Source: Clostridia bacterium (GTDB taxonomy: Bacteria > Bacillota > Clostridia > Oscillospirales > UBA644). Taken from it: a stretch of DNA of 64,000 nucleotides. The notes under the pieces were generated by a model. The model searched no databases, was not told the DNA's origin, and saw only the letters and a program-made list of their open reading frames with translations. Every line of letters begins with the position of its first letter. Within the stretch, counting starts at the first letter, position 1. Both the position numbers and the translations under genes were made by a program. The stretch spans positions 1-64,000 of the forward strand of contig JAGAPC010000003.1 in assembly GCA_017623475.1 (NCBI GenBank). The letters run 5' to 3'. Positions 32,178 through 39,804 of the stretch are shown piece after piece.

Positions 32178-32606
32178 ATGTTGGTATCGCTCCTGTTATC
32201 CTGCTTGTTTTTCGGACTGATTTCCATGATTCTTCCGTCGGGGAGAAAAACCGAATGGATATACGTTTTGTTGATTTCCGTGTTGATGCTTTCCGTCGGC
32301 TCACAGCTGGGAAAAATGGATTTTTCTTTCCCCGAATCGGAAGACGCCATTCTTGAATTTTCCGATTCTTCCCCCGAATCGGCAGCCCTGCAATCCGCGG
32401 TGTCCGATCAGGTTCTTTCCCTGACCGGACAGACGCCCCGTTCGGTGGAAAGTGATTTACAGTGTTATGAGGATACCTATGAATTAACGTGGATCCGGGT
32501 AGTGATCCGATCCGGCAACGAACAGGAGGTGCAGCGTGCTCTTCAAGAGGCTTTTTCCTTCCAAGGATTCACCGTCGTTCGGGAAGACTCGGATGGATCC
32601 GGTTAA
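32178..32606 (+). CDS. spoIIIAF: Stage III sporulation protein AF
   Basis: The 142-residue protein has two N-terminal helices (LLLSCLFFGLISMILPSG and EWIYVLLISVLMLSV) and then a soluble ring-building-like domain (WIRVVIRSGNEQEVQRALQE). This matches SpoIIIAF. The 3' end overlaps the start of spoIIIAG by 71 bases. Confidence 0.92.
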   Translation: MLVSLLLSCLFFGLISMILPSGRKTEWIYVLLISVLMLSVGSQLGKMDFSFPESEDAILEFSDSSPESAALQSAVSDQVLSLTGQTPRSVESDLQCYEDTYELTWIRVVIRSGNEQEVQRALQEAFSFQGFTVVREDSDGSG

Positions 32607-33087
32607 AATTTCCGCCTTTTTTCGGAAGAACCGCTGGATGATTATCCTCAGCGTTCTTTCTTTGATTCTGTTGCTCGTTTTCTTCAACGGGAATGAAACA
32701 GGCGGGAAAAACACCGTAGAATCAACGAATTTTCAATCCTATTCCGCAACCTTGCAAAAGGAGCTGGAGACGACGCTTTCCCAAATGTCCGGCGTCGGAA
32801 AATGCACCGTATTCATTACCTTTTCCGATGAAGGGGAGACGGTTTACGCATACGACGAGGACCTTTCCACGTCGGAGGGAAAAACCGATTCCGACCGAAA
32901 GTACGTCCTGATCTCATCCCGTTCCGACGGCTTGGTGTTGAAGGTGTATTCCCCCTCGGTATTAGGGATTGCCGTAATCTGTGAAGGAGGTGACAGTGCC
33001 CGTGTAAAAAGCGACGTGACCGAAATTTTATCCCGCACCCTCGGTCTTACCGCAGACCGTATCGCCGTAAAAAAAATGAATCCATAG
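32536..33087 (+). CDS. spoIIIAG: Stage III sporulation protein AG
   Basis: The 183-residue protein has about 34 basic residues, one helix (WMIILSVLSLILLLVFF) and an extracytoplasmic domain with TTLSQMSGVGKCTVFITF. SpoIIIAG forms a large ring in the space between the two cells. The GTG at 32536 lies 6 bases after AGGAGG, and it gives the usual N-terminal length before the helix. An ATG at 32593 is the alternative. It is shorter than the Bacillus protein (about 230 residues). Confidence 0.9.
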   Translation: MLFKRLFPSKDSPSFGKTRMDPVKISAFFRKNRWMIILSVLSLILLLVFFNGNETGGKNTVESTNFQSYSATLQKELETTLSQMSGVGKCTVFITFSDEGETVYAYDEDLSTSEGKTDSDRKYVLISSRSDGLVLKVYSPSVLGIAVICEGGDSARVKSDVTEILSRTLGLTADRIAVKKMNP

Positions 33088-33099
33088 GAGTGAATTTTT

Positions 33100-33606
33100 A
33101 TGAAAAAGAAAACTATCGTAGCGATTGTCGGAATGACGATTTTCGTATTAGTCGCCGTTGCCGTAAATTGGAAATTTTCTCTGCTCAGTAATTTGTTTCC
33201 GTCGGAGGGATCCCAATCTCCCGAATCTCCGTCCGTGGAAGCCGGGGCGCAAACGGAAGATAACTATTTTGAGAACGCGCGCTATTCCCGATCCCAATCA
33301 AGGGAAGAGGCTCTGGCGATGCTGAACGAGATCGTCAACGACGATGCCGTGGACGAGGACACCCGCAAAAACGCCTACGCCGAGGTGGTGGCTTACGCAA
33401 AGATCACGGAAGGGGAGGCGGCGCTGGAAAACGTGTTGAAGGCAAAGGGCTTTGAAGAATGTATCGTTTTTCTTACCTCCGATACGGCAACGGTGGTTAT
33501 TGCCGCCGAAACCTTGTCCGATCAGCAATCGGCGCAGATCTTCGACGCGGTGCTTGCCCAGACCGGATTTGAAAGCGGATCGGTCAAAATCGTGACCTAT
33601 CCGTGA
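33100..33606 (+). CDS. spoIIIAH: Stage III sporulation protein AH
   Basis: The 168-residue protein has a short N-terminus, one helix (IVAIVGMTIFVLVAVAVNW), a spacer and the ring-building domain (EEALAMLNEIVNDDAVDEDT ... GFEECIVFLTSDTATVVI). SpoIIIAH pairs with SpoIIQ across the septum. It ends the operon; no clear terminator follows. Confidence 0.95.
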   Translation: MKKKTIVAIVGMTIFVLVAVAVNWKFSLLSNLFPSEGSQSPESPSVEAGAQTEDNYFENARYSRSQSREEALAMLNEIVNDDAVDEDTRKNAYAEVVAYAKITEGEAALENVLKAKGFEECIVFLTSDTATVVIAAETLSDQQSAQIFDAVLAQTGFESGSVKIVTYP

Positions 33607-33656
33607 AAAAATGATGAATTTTTATACAAAATTCAGAAAAAATTCCATTTTACCTC

Positions 33657-33685
33657 TATACAAACGATTCAATTTGTGTTATAAT
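33657..33685 (+). promoter_or_regulatory. Promoter of the Asp23-nusB run
   Basis: TATAAT at 33680 has a weak -35 (TATACA) 17 bases upstream. It is the only good -10 in the 126-base gap after spoIIIAH. Confidence 0.5.
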
Positions 33686-33732
33686 ATTATAAAATATTAT
33701 TTTGATTTCAATTTGCCTATGGAGGTCTCATC

Positions 33733-34104
33733 ATGGAAGAAAACAAAAACGGCACCATCCGCATTTCCGACGAGGTCATCGCCGACATCGCAATCAAAGC
33801 CGCGCAGGACGTGGACGGCGTTGCGGGCGTTCAGCAGCGTCTTTTGGAAAATGCAAAAAACATCATGTCCTCCCGCGTAACCTTCGTGAAGGGCGTTCTT
33901 TTGGCCCCCTCGGAAAGCGGGCTTGAGCTGACCGTTCAGATTTCCGTTCTCTTCGGAACGAAGGTTCAGGAGGTTTGCGCCGTCGTTCAGCGTGAGGTGA
34001 AGGAAGCCGTCTCCGACATGACCGGAATTACGGTCAACGCCGTCAACGTGTCGGTGGTCAGCGTTGCTCTGCCCAAAGCACCTGCGAAAAAATCTACGAA
34101 ATAA
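33733..34104 (+). CDS. Asp23/Gls24 family envelope-stress protein
   Basis: The 123-residue protein has the Asp23 domain: IRISDEVIADIAIKAAQDVD, then VTVQISVLFGTKVQEVC-like strands and MTGITVNAVNVSVVSV. It is the YqhY-type member that in Firmicutes lies just upstream of nusB and is linked to fatty-acid and envelope control. GGAGG precedes the ATG. The longer frame begins before the promoter and is rejected. Confidence 0.92.
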   Translation: MEENKNGTIRISDEVIADIAIKAAQDVDGVAGVQQRLLENAKNIMSSRVTFVKGVLLAPSESGLELTVQISVLFGTKVQEVCAVVQREVKEAVSDMTGITVNAVNVSVVSVALPKAPAKKSTK

Positions 34105-34122
34105 GGGAAAGGCGTCAGAACT

Positions 34123-34518
34123 ATGTTAAAACGCTCCGAAGCCCGGAACAACGCCTTCCTCCTTTTGTTTGAATGTGCGTTTCAAGCCGAGCCCGACCGG
34201 GAAGACGTCCTGCGCCTTGCCGCGGAAAACCACGAAATCGTCGTGGATGATTTCGTACTTTCCGTTTTTCACGGCGTTCTTGACCGCAAGGACGAAATCG
34301 ACGGTCTCATTTCCCGCTATTGCAACAAGCGGACGGTAAGCCGCCTTTCCAAAATGCTGTTGACCGCCCTGCGGATCGCCTTCTACGAGTTGATCTGCAC
34401 CGATACGCCCACGGCGATCGTAATCAACGAATCGGTCAATCTGATCAAAACCTACGATTCCCCCGAATCCGCCTCTTACGGAAACGGGGTGCTGGCGTCT
34501 TATGTCCGTGAAAAGTGA
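34123..34518 (+). CDS. nusB: Transcription antitermination factor NusB
   Basis: The 131-residue, all-helical protein has the NusB pattern: ARNNAFLLLFECAFQ at the start, ISRYCNKRTVSRLSKMLLTALRIAFYEL in the middle and PTAIVINESVNLIKTY near the end. NusB with S10 binds boxA in rRNA leader RNA and prevents early termination. It sits between Asp23 and the Kae1-like gene, overlapping the latter by 17 bases. Confidence 0.95.
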   Translation: MLKRSEARNNAFLLLFECAFQAEPDREDVLRLAAENHEIVVDDFVLSVFHGVLDRKDEIDGLISRYCNKRTVSRLSKMLLTALRIAFYELICTDTPTAIVINESVNLIKTYDSPESASYGNGVLASYVREK

Positions 34519-35431
34519 ATATCTCGGCATCGACACCAGCAATTATACCACCTCCGTTGCCCTTTACAGCTCCGACGGGATGGAAAGCTGCAGACGGCTT
34601 CTCCCGGTTCGGGAGGGGGAACGGGGACTTCGTCAGAGCGATGCGGTCTTCCTTCACGTAAAGCAATTTCCCGATATTTTTGACACCCTGCCCAAGGCGC
34701 AATCCTTGACGGCAGTGGGCGTATCGTCCAAGCCCCGCAATACGGACGATTCCTATATGCCCTGCTTTCGTTCGGGCGTGTCCTACGCCCGGGTGTTGGC
34801 GCGCTCCCACGGATGTCCCTTGTACGAGTTTTCTCATCAGCAGGGACATATTGCCGCCGGCGTCTGGTCTTCGGGGAGGGAAGATCTGCTTTCTTCTCCC
34901 TTTCTTGCCTTCCACGTTTCCGGGGGAACGACGGAGCTTCTTTTGGTCAACGGAATTCGGGATATTCAAATTGTCGCCCACACGCTGGATCTGCACGCAG
35001 GTCAGCTGATCGACCGAATCGGGGTTTTGCTGGGGTATTCCTTCCCCTGCGGCGCCGCGATGGATCCGGACGCCCTGCGCGGAGAAAAGCCCACGAAGCA
35101 TCGCGTCCGTCTCAAGGACGGATGCTGTTCTCTGTCCGGTTACGAAAACAAGGCGCAGAAAATGATTGCGGACGGCTGCTCCAAAGAAGACGTCGCCTTT
35201 TTCGCCGTTGATTCCGTTTCCGCGGAATTGGAAGGGATGATCGACGCCGCCCTGTTGCGGCACCCGAACCTGCCCCTGTTGATGATCGGCGGGGTTTGCT
35301 CCAATTCCATTCTTCGCCGCCGTCTTACCCAACGCTACGGCGCGATTTTTGCCGGCAACGGTTTTTCCTGCGACAATGCCGCCGGAATCGCTTACTTAAC
35401 CAAACTTTGTCACGAAGGAGTGATCCGATGA
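34502..35431 (+). CDS. Kae1/TsaD-like ASKHA protein (second TsaD homologue type)
   Basis: The 309-residue protein belongs to the Kae1/TsaD/YgjD superfamily. It opens YLGIDTSNYTTSVALYSSDG. The metal-binding HxxxH is SHQQGHIAAG, FHVSGGTTELLLV is a phosphate loop, and the end has GGVCSNSILRRRL and CDNAAGIAYL. True TsaD adds threonylcarbamoyl to tRNA A37. In Clostridia this shorter homologue often sits between nusB and xseA alongside a separate TsaD, and its role is not known. No other TsaD is in the window, though TsaB and TsaE are at 58393-59498. Confidence 0.85.
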   Translation: MSVKSEYLGIDTSNYTTSVALYSSDGMESCRRLLPVREGERGLRQSDAVFLHVKQFPDIFDTLPKAQSLTAVGVSSKPRNTDDSYMPCFRSGVSYARVLARSHGCPLYEFSHQQGHIAAGVWSSGREDLLSSPFLAFHVSGGTTELLLVNGIRDIQIVAHTLDLHAGQLIDRIGVLLGYSFPCGAAMDPDALRGEKPTKHRVRLKDGCCSLSGYENKAQKMIADGCSKEDVAFFAVDSVSAELEGMIDAALLRHPNLPLLMIGGVCSNSILRRRLTQRYGAIFAGNGFSCDNAAGIAYLTKLCHEGVIR

Positions 35432-36627
35432 ATCCCCCCATAGCACTCTCCGTGGCACAACTGAATCTTTACGTCAAATCCCTTTTGGAGTCCGACCGGA
35501 ATCTGAAATCGGTCTGGATCCGAGGGGAGCTTTCCAATTTTGTCCGTAATTCCAAAAGCGGTCATTGTTATTTTTCCGTCAAGGATCGGGACGCCTCGGT
35601 AAAAGCCGTGATGTTTAAATGGCAAGCGTCCAACCTGACCTTTGCCCCCAAGGACGGAATGCAGGTTTTACTGCGGGGAAAGGTTTCCCTTTACGAGCGT
35701 GACGGACAGTACCAGTTTTATACGGAGGAAATGCTTCCCGACGGATTGGGCGGTCTGTATTTGGAATTTTTACGGATCAAAGCAAAGCTGGAGGCAGAAG
35801 GACTTTTCGACCGAAAAAAAACGCTTCCCCGATACCCGCGCTCCATCGGGATCTGCACCTCCGTGACCGGAGCCGCGATCCGCGATATTTTGAGCGTTTG
35901 TGCCCGCCTTGCCCCCTCGGTCAGCCTTTGCGTTTATCCTTGCCTGATGCAAGGGGCGGAATCCCCGAAATCGGTGGCGGAAGGCTTGCAGTATTTCCGC
36001 GCGCGACCGGAGACCGACCTGGTCATTATCGCCAGGGGCGGCGGCTCTTACGAGGATCTGTCGGTCTTTAACGATGAAGCCCTTGCCCGCCTGGTTGCGG
36101 ATTACCCGTTGCCGGTAATCAGCGCCATCGGCCACGAGACCGATTTTACGATTCTCGATTTCGTATCCGATTTCCGCGCGGCAACTCCCTCCGTTGCGGC
36201 AGAGGTTGCGGTGGGACAAGCCCCCGTCCTCTCCGAGCGTCTGGATCGGGCAAAGCGTAGCCTTTTTACCCTTGCCTCCGGACGGTTACGGTTGGAAGAG
36301 CAGACCCTTCAGAGCTTGTCCGCCCGTATCGATCCCTCTCAAATCCTGCAAAATCACGCCCAACGGTTGGATCATTTGGACTTTCGCATAAAATCCTCCG
36401 GGGAACGGCAAATGCAACGGATCTGTTCGGATTTTTCTTCCCTTACCGCCCGATTGTCGGCGTTGAACCCCCTTTCGGTGTTGTCCCGGGGATACGCTCT
36501 TACGGAACGAAACGGACAACCCGTTCGATCTGCGAAAGAGATTTCCGTCGGAGATCCCCTTACCTTACATTTTCATGATGGAGTGATCGGCTGTGTCACA
36601 GAATACAAAAAATCCCGCAAGCTATGA
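35428..36627 (+). CDS. xseA: Exodeoxyribonuclease VII large subunit
   Basis: The 399-residue protein has the N-terminal OB domain (SVWIRGELSNFVRNSKSGHCYFS), the catalytic region (ICTSVTGAAIRDIL, VIIARGGGSYEDLSVFN, ISAIGHETDFTI) and a C-terminal helical part. XseA with XseB degrades single-stranded DNA. AAGGAG precedes ATG 35428, which overlaps the stop of the Kae1-like gene. Confidence 0.96.
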   Translation: MNPPIALSVAQLNLYVKSLLESDRNLKSVWIRGELSNFVRNSKSGHCYFSVKDRDASVKAVMFKWQASNLTFAPKDGMQVLLRGKVSLYERDGQYQFYTEEMLPDGLGGLYLEFLRIKAKLEAEGLFDRKKTLPRYPRSIGICTSVTGAAIRDILSVCARLAPSVSLCVYPCLMQGAESPKSVAEGLQYFRARPETDLVIIARGGGSYEDLSVFNDEALARLVADYPLPVISAIGHETDFTILDFVSDFRAATPSVAAEVAVGQAPVLSERLDRAKRSLFTLASGRLRLEEQTLQSLSARIDPSQILQNHAQRLDHLDFRIKSSGERQMQRICSDFSSLTARLSALNPLSVLSRGYALTERNGQPVRSAKEISVGDPLTLHFHDGVIGCVTEYKKSRKL

Positions 36628-36826
36628 AGAAATGATTGCCCGGCTGGAGGAGATCGTAGCGTCCCTCGAATCCGGGGAGCTTTCCCTGGACGAAACCATG
36701 CGCGTTTATAAGGAAGCGCTGACTTTGTCCGAAAAATGCTCCAAGATCCTGGAAAAATTCCGGGGAGAAATTACCCTCGTGCGGAACGGAGAGGAGGTTC
36801 CCTTAACCGATGATGACCTTCGATGA
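36593..36826 (+). CDS. xseB: Exodeoxyribonuclease VII small subunit
   Basis: The 77-residue helical protein contains SYEEMIARLEEIVASLESGE and LSLDETMRVYKEALTLSEKC, the standard XseB core. It starts at a GTG inside xseA with a 35-base overlap, so the two subunits are translationally coupled. Confidence 0.95.
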   Translation: MSQNTKNPASYEEMIARLEEIVASLESGELSLDETMRVYKEALTLSEKCSKILEKFRGEITLVRNGEEVPLTDDDLR

Positions 36827-37694
36827 ACGGTATTCTCTCTACCGCACCGAAATCGAAAATTCCTTTTCTCGGTTTTTGCCGGAAGAAAAAGACAATATCC
36901 TCGTGGATTCCATGCGGTACAGTCTTCTTGCCGGCGGGAAGCGGATCCGTCCGATCTTAACCCTTGCCTGGTGTGAATTGTGCGGAGGGGTGCTGAAAAC
37001 CGCCTTGCCTGCCGCCGCCGCGGTGGAAATGATCCATACGTATTCTCTGATCCACGACGATCTGCCTTGCATGGACAACGATACCCTTCGGCGGGGCAGA
37101 CCGACCAACCACGTGGTTTACGGCGAATACGTCGCCCTTCTTGCCGGAAGCGGCTTGTACGATAAGGCGCTGGAAACGGTGCTGGATTTCGGCAAGGAAT
37201 ACGGACTTTCCGACGAGGGCATTTTGCAATCGGTCAAAATCCTTTGCTCTGCCTCCGGTTTGAACGGAATTCTGACCGGACAGGTTCTGGATATGAAAAA
37301 TTCCGATCGCGCAGTCGATCGCAGTTATCTGGAAAAGGTCAACGACCTGAAAACCGCCTCCATGCTTTCCGCCTCCTGCGTTCTCGGTTGTATTGCTGCC
37401 GGTGCCGATCCGAAACTCTGTGCCGATGCCGATGCGTACGGACGCGCGGTGGGACAGGCGTTCCAGATCCGCGACGACATTTTGGACGTCATCAGCACGT
37501 CGGAAGCCCTGGGCAAAACCCCCGGAAAGGATTCCGACGAAAACAAGACCACCTTCGTGGATCTGCTCGGCATGGAAGGGGCGCAAAAGGAAGTGGAAGC
37601 CCTTACCGAACGGGCGTTATCTCTTCTTCAGAATTTCCCCAACCCCGCCTTTTTGCGGGAGCTTACCCTCCGGATGTGCGGCCGTGAGACTTGA
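36810..37694 (+). CDS. ispA: Polyprenyl (farnesyl/geranyl) diphosphate synthase
   Basis: The 294-residue enzyme condenses isopentenyl diphosphate with allylic diphosphates. The first Asp-rich motif is IHDDLPCMDNDTLRRGRPT and the second is FQIRDDILDV, with KTPGKDSDENKTTF after it, as in IspA. The gene overlaps xseB by 17 bases and tlyA by 11. The usual neighbour dxs is missing from this spot. Chain length is probably C15 from family resemblance. Confidence 0.93.
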   Translation: MMTFDERYSLYRTEIENSFSRFLPEEKDNILVDSMRYSLLAGGKRIRPILTLAWCELCGGVLKTALPAAAAVEMIHTYSLIHDDLPCMDNDTLRRGRPTNHVVYGEYVALLAGSGLYDKALETVLDFGKEYGLSDEGILQSVKILCSASGLNGILTGQVLDMKNSDRAVDRSYLEKVNDLKTASMLSASCVLGCIAAGADPKLCADADAYGRAVGQAFQIRDDILDVISTSEALGKTPGKDSDENKTTFVDLLGMEGAQKEVEALTERALSLLQNFPNPAFLRELTLRMCGRET

Positions 37695-38445
37695 CGTTTA
37701 TCTGGTGCAATCCAACCTCGCCGAAAGTCGGGAAAAAGCCCAGGAGCTGATCCGCTGCGGGGCGGTGCTTCGCAACGGACAACCCTGCCTGAAAAACAGC
37801 GCCGACGTTTCCGAGACAGACGAAATTTCCGTTACCGCAACGCTCAAATACGTGGGAAGAGGCGGTCATAAATTAGAAAAGGCACTGCAATCCTTCGGGA
37901 TTTCTCTGACCGGGAAAACCGTCCTCGACGTCGGGGCGTCCACCGGCGGATTTACCGATTGCTCCCTGCAAAGGGGCGCCTCGGAGGTCTTCGCCGTTGA
38001 CGTGGGGCACGGTCAGCTTGCCCCGTCCCTTCTGTCCGATCCGCGGGTTCACAATTTGGAAGGGATTCACGTTAAGGATCTTGCCCTTCATTATAGCGGA
38101 AAGCCGGATTTTATCTGCATCGACGTATCGTTTCTTTCGCTGGAAAAGGTGCTTCCGTATCTGGTCGATTATGCCGCTTCTGCCGACGTCGTCGCCCTGG
38201 TGAAGCCCCAATTCGAGGTGCGTCACAAAAAAAGCGTGATTCGTGATCCGAAAATTCACCGACAGGTGCTTCGTTCGGTCATCGACCAAGCCAATCTTCT
38301 CGGATATTCCGTACAAGGGCTGGATTTTTCTCCGGTAAAGGGTACGGAAGGCAACATTGAATATCTTTTGCATCTTCGCTTCGGCGGTGTAAATTCCGCG
38401 GTGGATCTTCCGTCCGTCGTAACAACCGCCCATACATCATTGTAA
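37684..38445 (+). CDS. tlyA: TlyA-family rRNA (cytidine-2'-O)-methyltransferase
   Basis: The 253-residue protein has an S4 RNA-binding domain first (RLDVYLVQSNLAESREKAQE) and then an FtsJ-like methyltransferase: YVGRGGHKLEKAL, LDVGASTGGFTDCSLQRGA and ALVKPQFEV. TlyA methylates rRNA 2'-hydroxyls; older names include hemolysin A. GTG 37684 gives the full S4 domain and overlaps ispA. The position before nadK-argR-recN is conserved. Confidence 0.92.
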   Translation: MRLDVYLVQSNLAESREKAQELIRCGAVLRNGQPCLKNSADVSETDEISVTATLKYVGRGGHKLEKALQSFGISLTGKTVLDVGASTGGFTDCSLQRGASEVFAVDVGHGQLAPSLLSDPRVHNLEGIHVKDLALHYSGKPDFICIDVSFLSLEKVLPYLVDYAASADVVALVKPQFEVRHKKSVIRDPKIHRQVLRSVIDQANLLGYSVQGLDFSPVKGTEGNIEYLLHLRFGGVNSAVDLPSVVTTAHTSL

Positions 38446-38461
38446 TATCGGGGTGATATTT

Positions 38462-39307
38462 TTGAATCAAAAACCCAACATCCTATTAGTTCCAAACCCT
38501 GCCAGAGATCAGGGCTTGGCGGTAACCCGCGCCGTCGCCGAACGTCTGAAACATCTCGGGGCGGAATTGCGTTGTACCGAGCCTATGCCGGATATTGTGC
38601 AAACCTCCGCTTGTGAAGGCGCAAAATGGGCGGATTTCGCCGTCGTCTTCGGCGGAGACGGAACGATTTTGCGTTTTTCCCACGCTGCCGCCGTTCATCA
38701 GCTGCCGATCCTTGGGATCAACTGCGGAAATCTCGGTTATATGGCGGAATTGAATGGGGAAGACCCGAATCAATTACAACGGCTCTTTTCCGGAGATTAC
38801 GACGTGGAAGAACGGATGATGCTTACCGCCCGTGTCGTTCGGAATGAGCAGGAAATTTTTCGGGCGGATTGCCTGAACGACGCAGTGGTTTCCTACGGAC
38901 AATTACCCCACCTCGTATCCTTTGAATTGTCGGAACGTGGACAAGCCTACGCTTCTTACAACGCGGACGGAATGATTTTTTCCACCCCCACCGGCTCCAC
39001 TGCCTATTCTCTTTCTGCCGGCGGCCCCATCGTCGATCCGGTCTTAAAAGCAATCCTTGCCACCCCCGTTTGTGCCCATTCTCTGACGGCGCGCCCCACG
39101 GTCTTTTCCGCCGACGCCCAACTTTCTCTTCGGGTTTGCGCCCAGAAAAAGGGCGAAGCGTACCTGACCTTCGACGGAGAACAAAATTATCTTTTACAAA
39201 CCGGCGACGTAATCGAAATTTCCAAATCCCCCCTCGTCACTCGGCTGATCCGCTTTTCCCACGCACCTTTCGGAACGGTGCTTTCCGCTAAATTGAATTA
39301 TAATTAA
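38462..39307 (+). CDS. nadK: NAD kinase
   Basis: The 281-residue enzyme makes NADP from NAD and ATP. The GGDGT motif is in VVFGGDGTILRF, and INCGNLGYMAEL is the NLGF-type motif. DGMIFSTPTGSTAYSLSAGG is the conserved substrate-binding segment. The likely start is the TTG at 38462 after GGGGTGAT. A GTG at 38453 overlaps that ribosome site. It lies 16 bases after tlyA. Confidence 0.94.
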   Translation: MNQKPNILLVPNPARDQGLAVTRAVAERLKHLGAELRCTEPMPDIVQTSACEGAKWADFAVVFGGDGTILRFSHAAAVHQLPILGINCGNLGYMAELNGEDPNQLQRLFSGDYDVEERMMLTARVVRNEQEIFRADCLNDAVVSYGQLPHLVSFELSERGQAYASYNADGMIFSTPTGSTAYSLSAGGPIVDPVLKAILATPVCAHSLTARPTVFSADAQLSLRVCAQKKGEAYLTFDGEQNYLLQTGDVIEISKSPLVTRLIRFSHAPFGTVLSAKLNYN

Positions 39308-39322
39308 TAGGAGATAAAACAC

Positions 39323-39793
39323 ATGAAAGTCAAAGAGAAGCGCCAGGCGCAGATCCTGAAGCTGATTTCTTCCACAGAAGTAGAGACGCAGGAAGAAATC
39401 ACCCTTTACCTGCAAAATCTCGGCTTCAAGGTAACCCAGGCAACGGTGTCAAGAGACATCAAGGACTTAAATCTTATCAAAACCTCGGGGGTTCAAAAGC
39501 GCTATAAATACATGGCTTCCGATCAGATTTCTACCGATATTCCCGACCGTAAGGATCGGTTCACCGCCCTGGTTCGGGACGGTGTGATCGACGTCCGCAC
39601 CGCCCAGCAGATCGTCGTCATCCGTTGCCATTCGGGAATGGCGCAGGCGGTTGCCGCGGTCATCGACGGCGTGGATCATCCCGAAATTATCGGTTCGATC
39701 GCCGGGGACGATACCATTTTCCTGGCGGCAGAATCCCTGGACGCCGCCGTTGCCCTGCAAAACGAATTCCGGCAGATTATAAAGCAATCCTGA
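39323..39793 (+). CDS. argR: Arginine repressor ArgR/AhrC
   Basis: The 156-residue regulator has an N-terminal winged helix (EITLYLQNLGFKVTQATVSRDI) and a C-terminal arginine-binding, hexamer-forming domain (VIRCHSGMAQAVAAVID ... IAGDDTIFLA). TAGGAGA precedes the ATG. No arginine genes are in the window; the place before recN is conserved in Firmicutes. Confidence 0.95.
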   Translation: MKVKEKRQAQILKLISSTEVETQEEITLYLQNLGFKVTQATVSRDIKDLNLIKTSGVQKRYKYMASDQISTDIPDRKDRFTALVRDGVIDVRTAQQIVVIRCHSGMAQAVAAVIDGVDHPEIIGSIAGDDTIFLAAESLDAAVALQNEFRQIIKQS

Positions 39794-39804
39794 GGTGATA
39801 CAGC

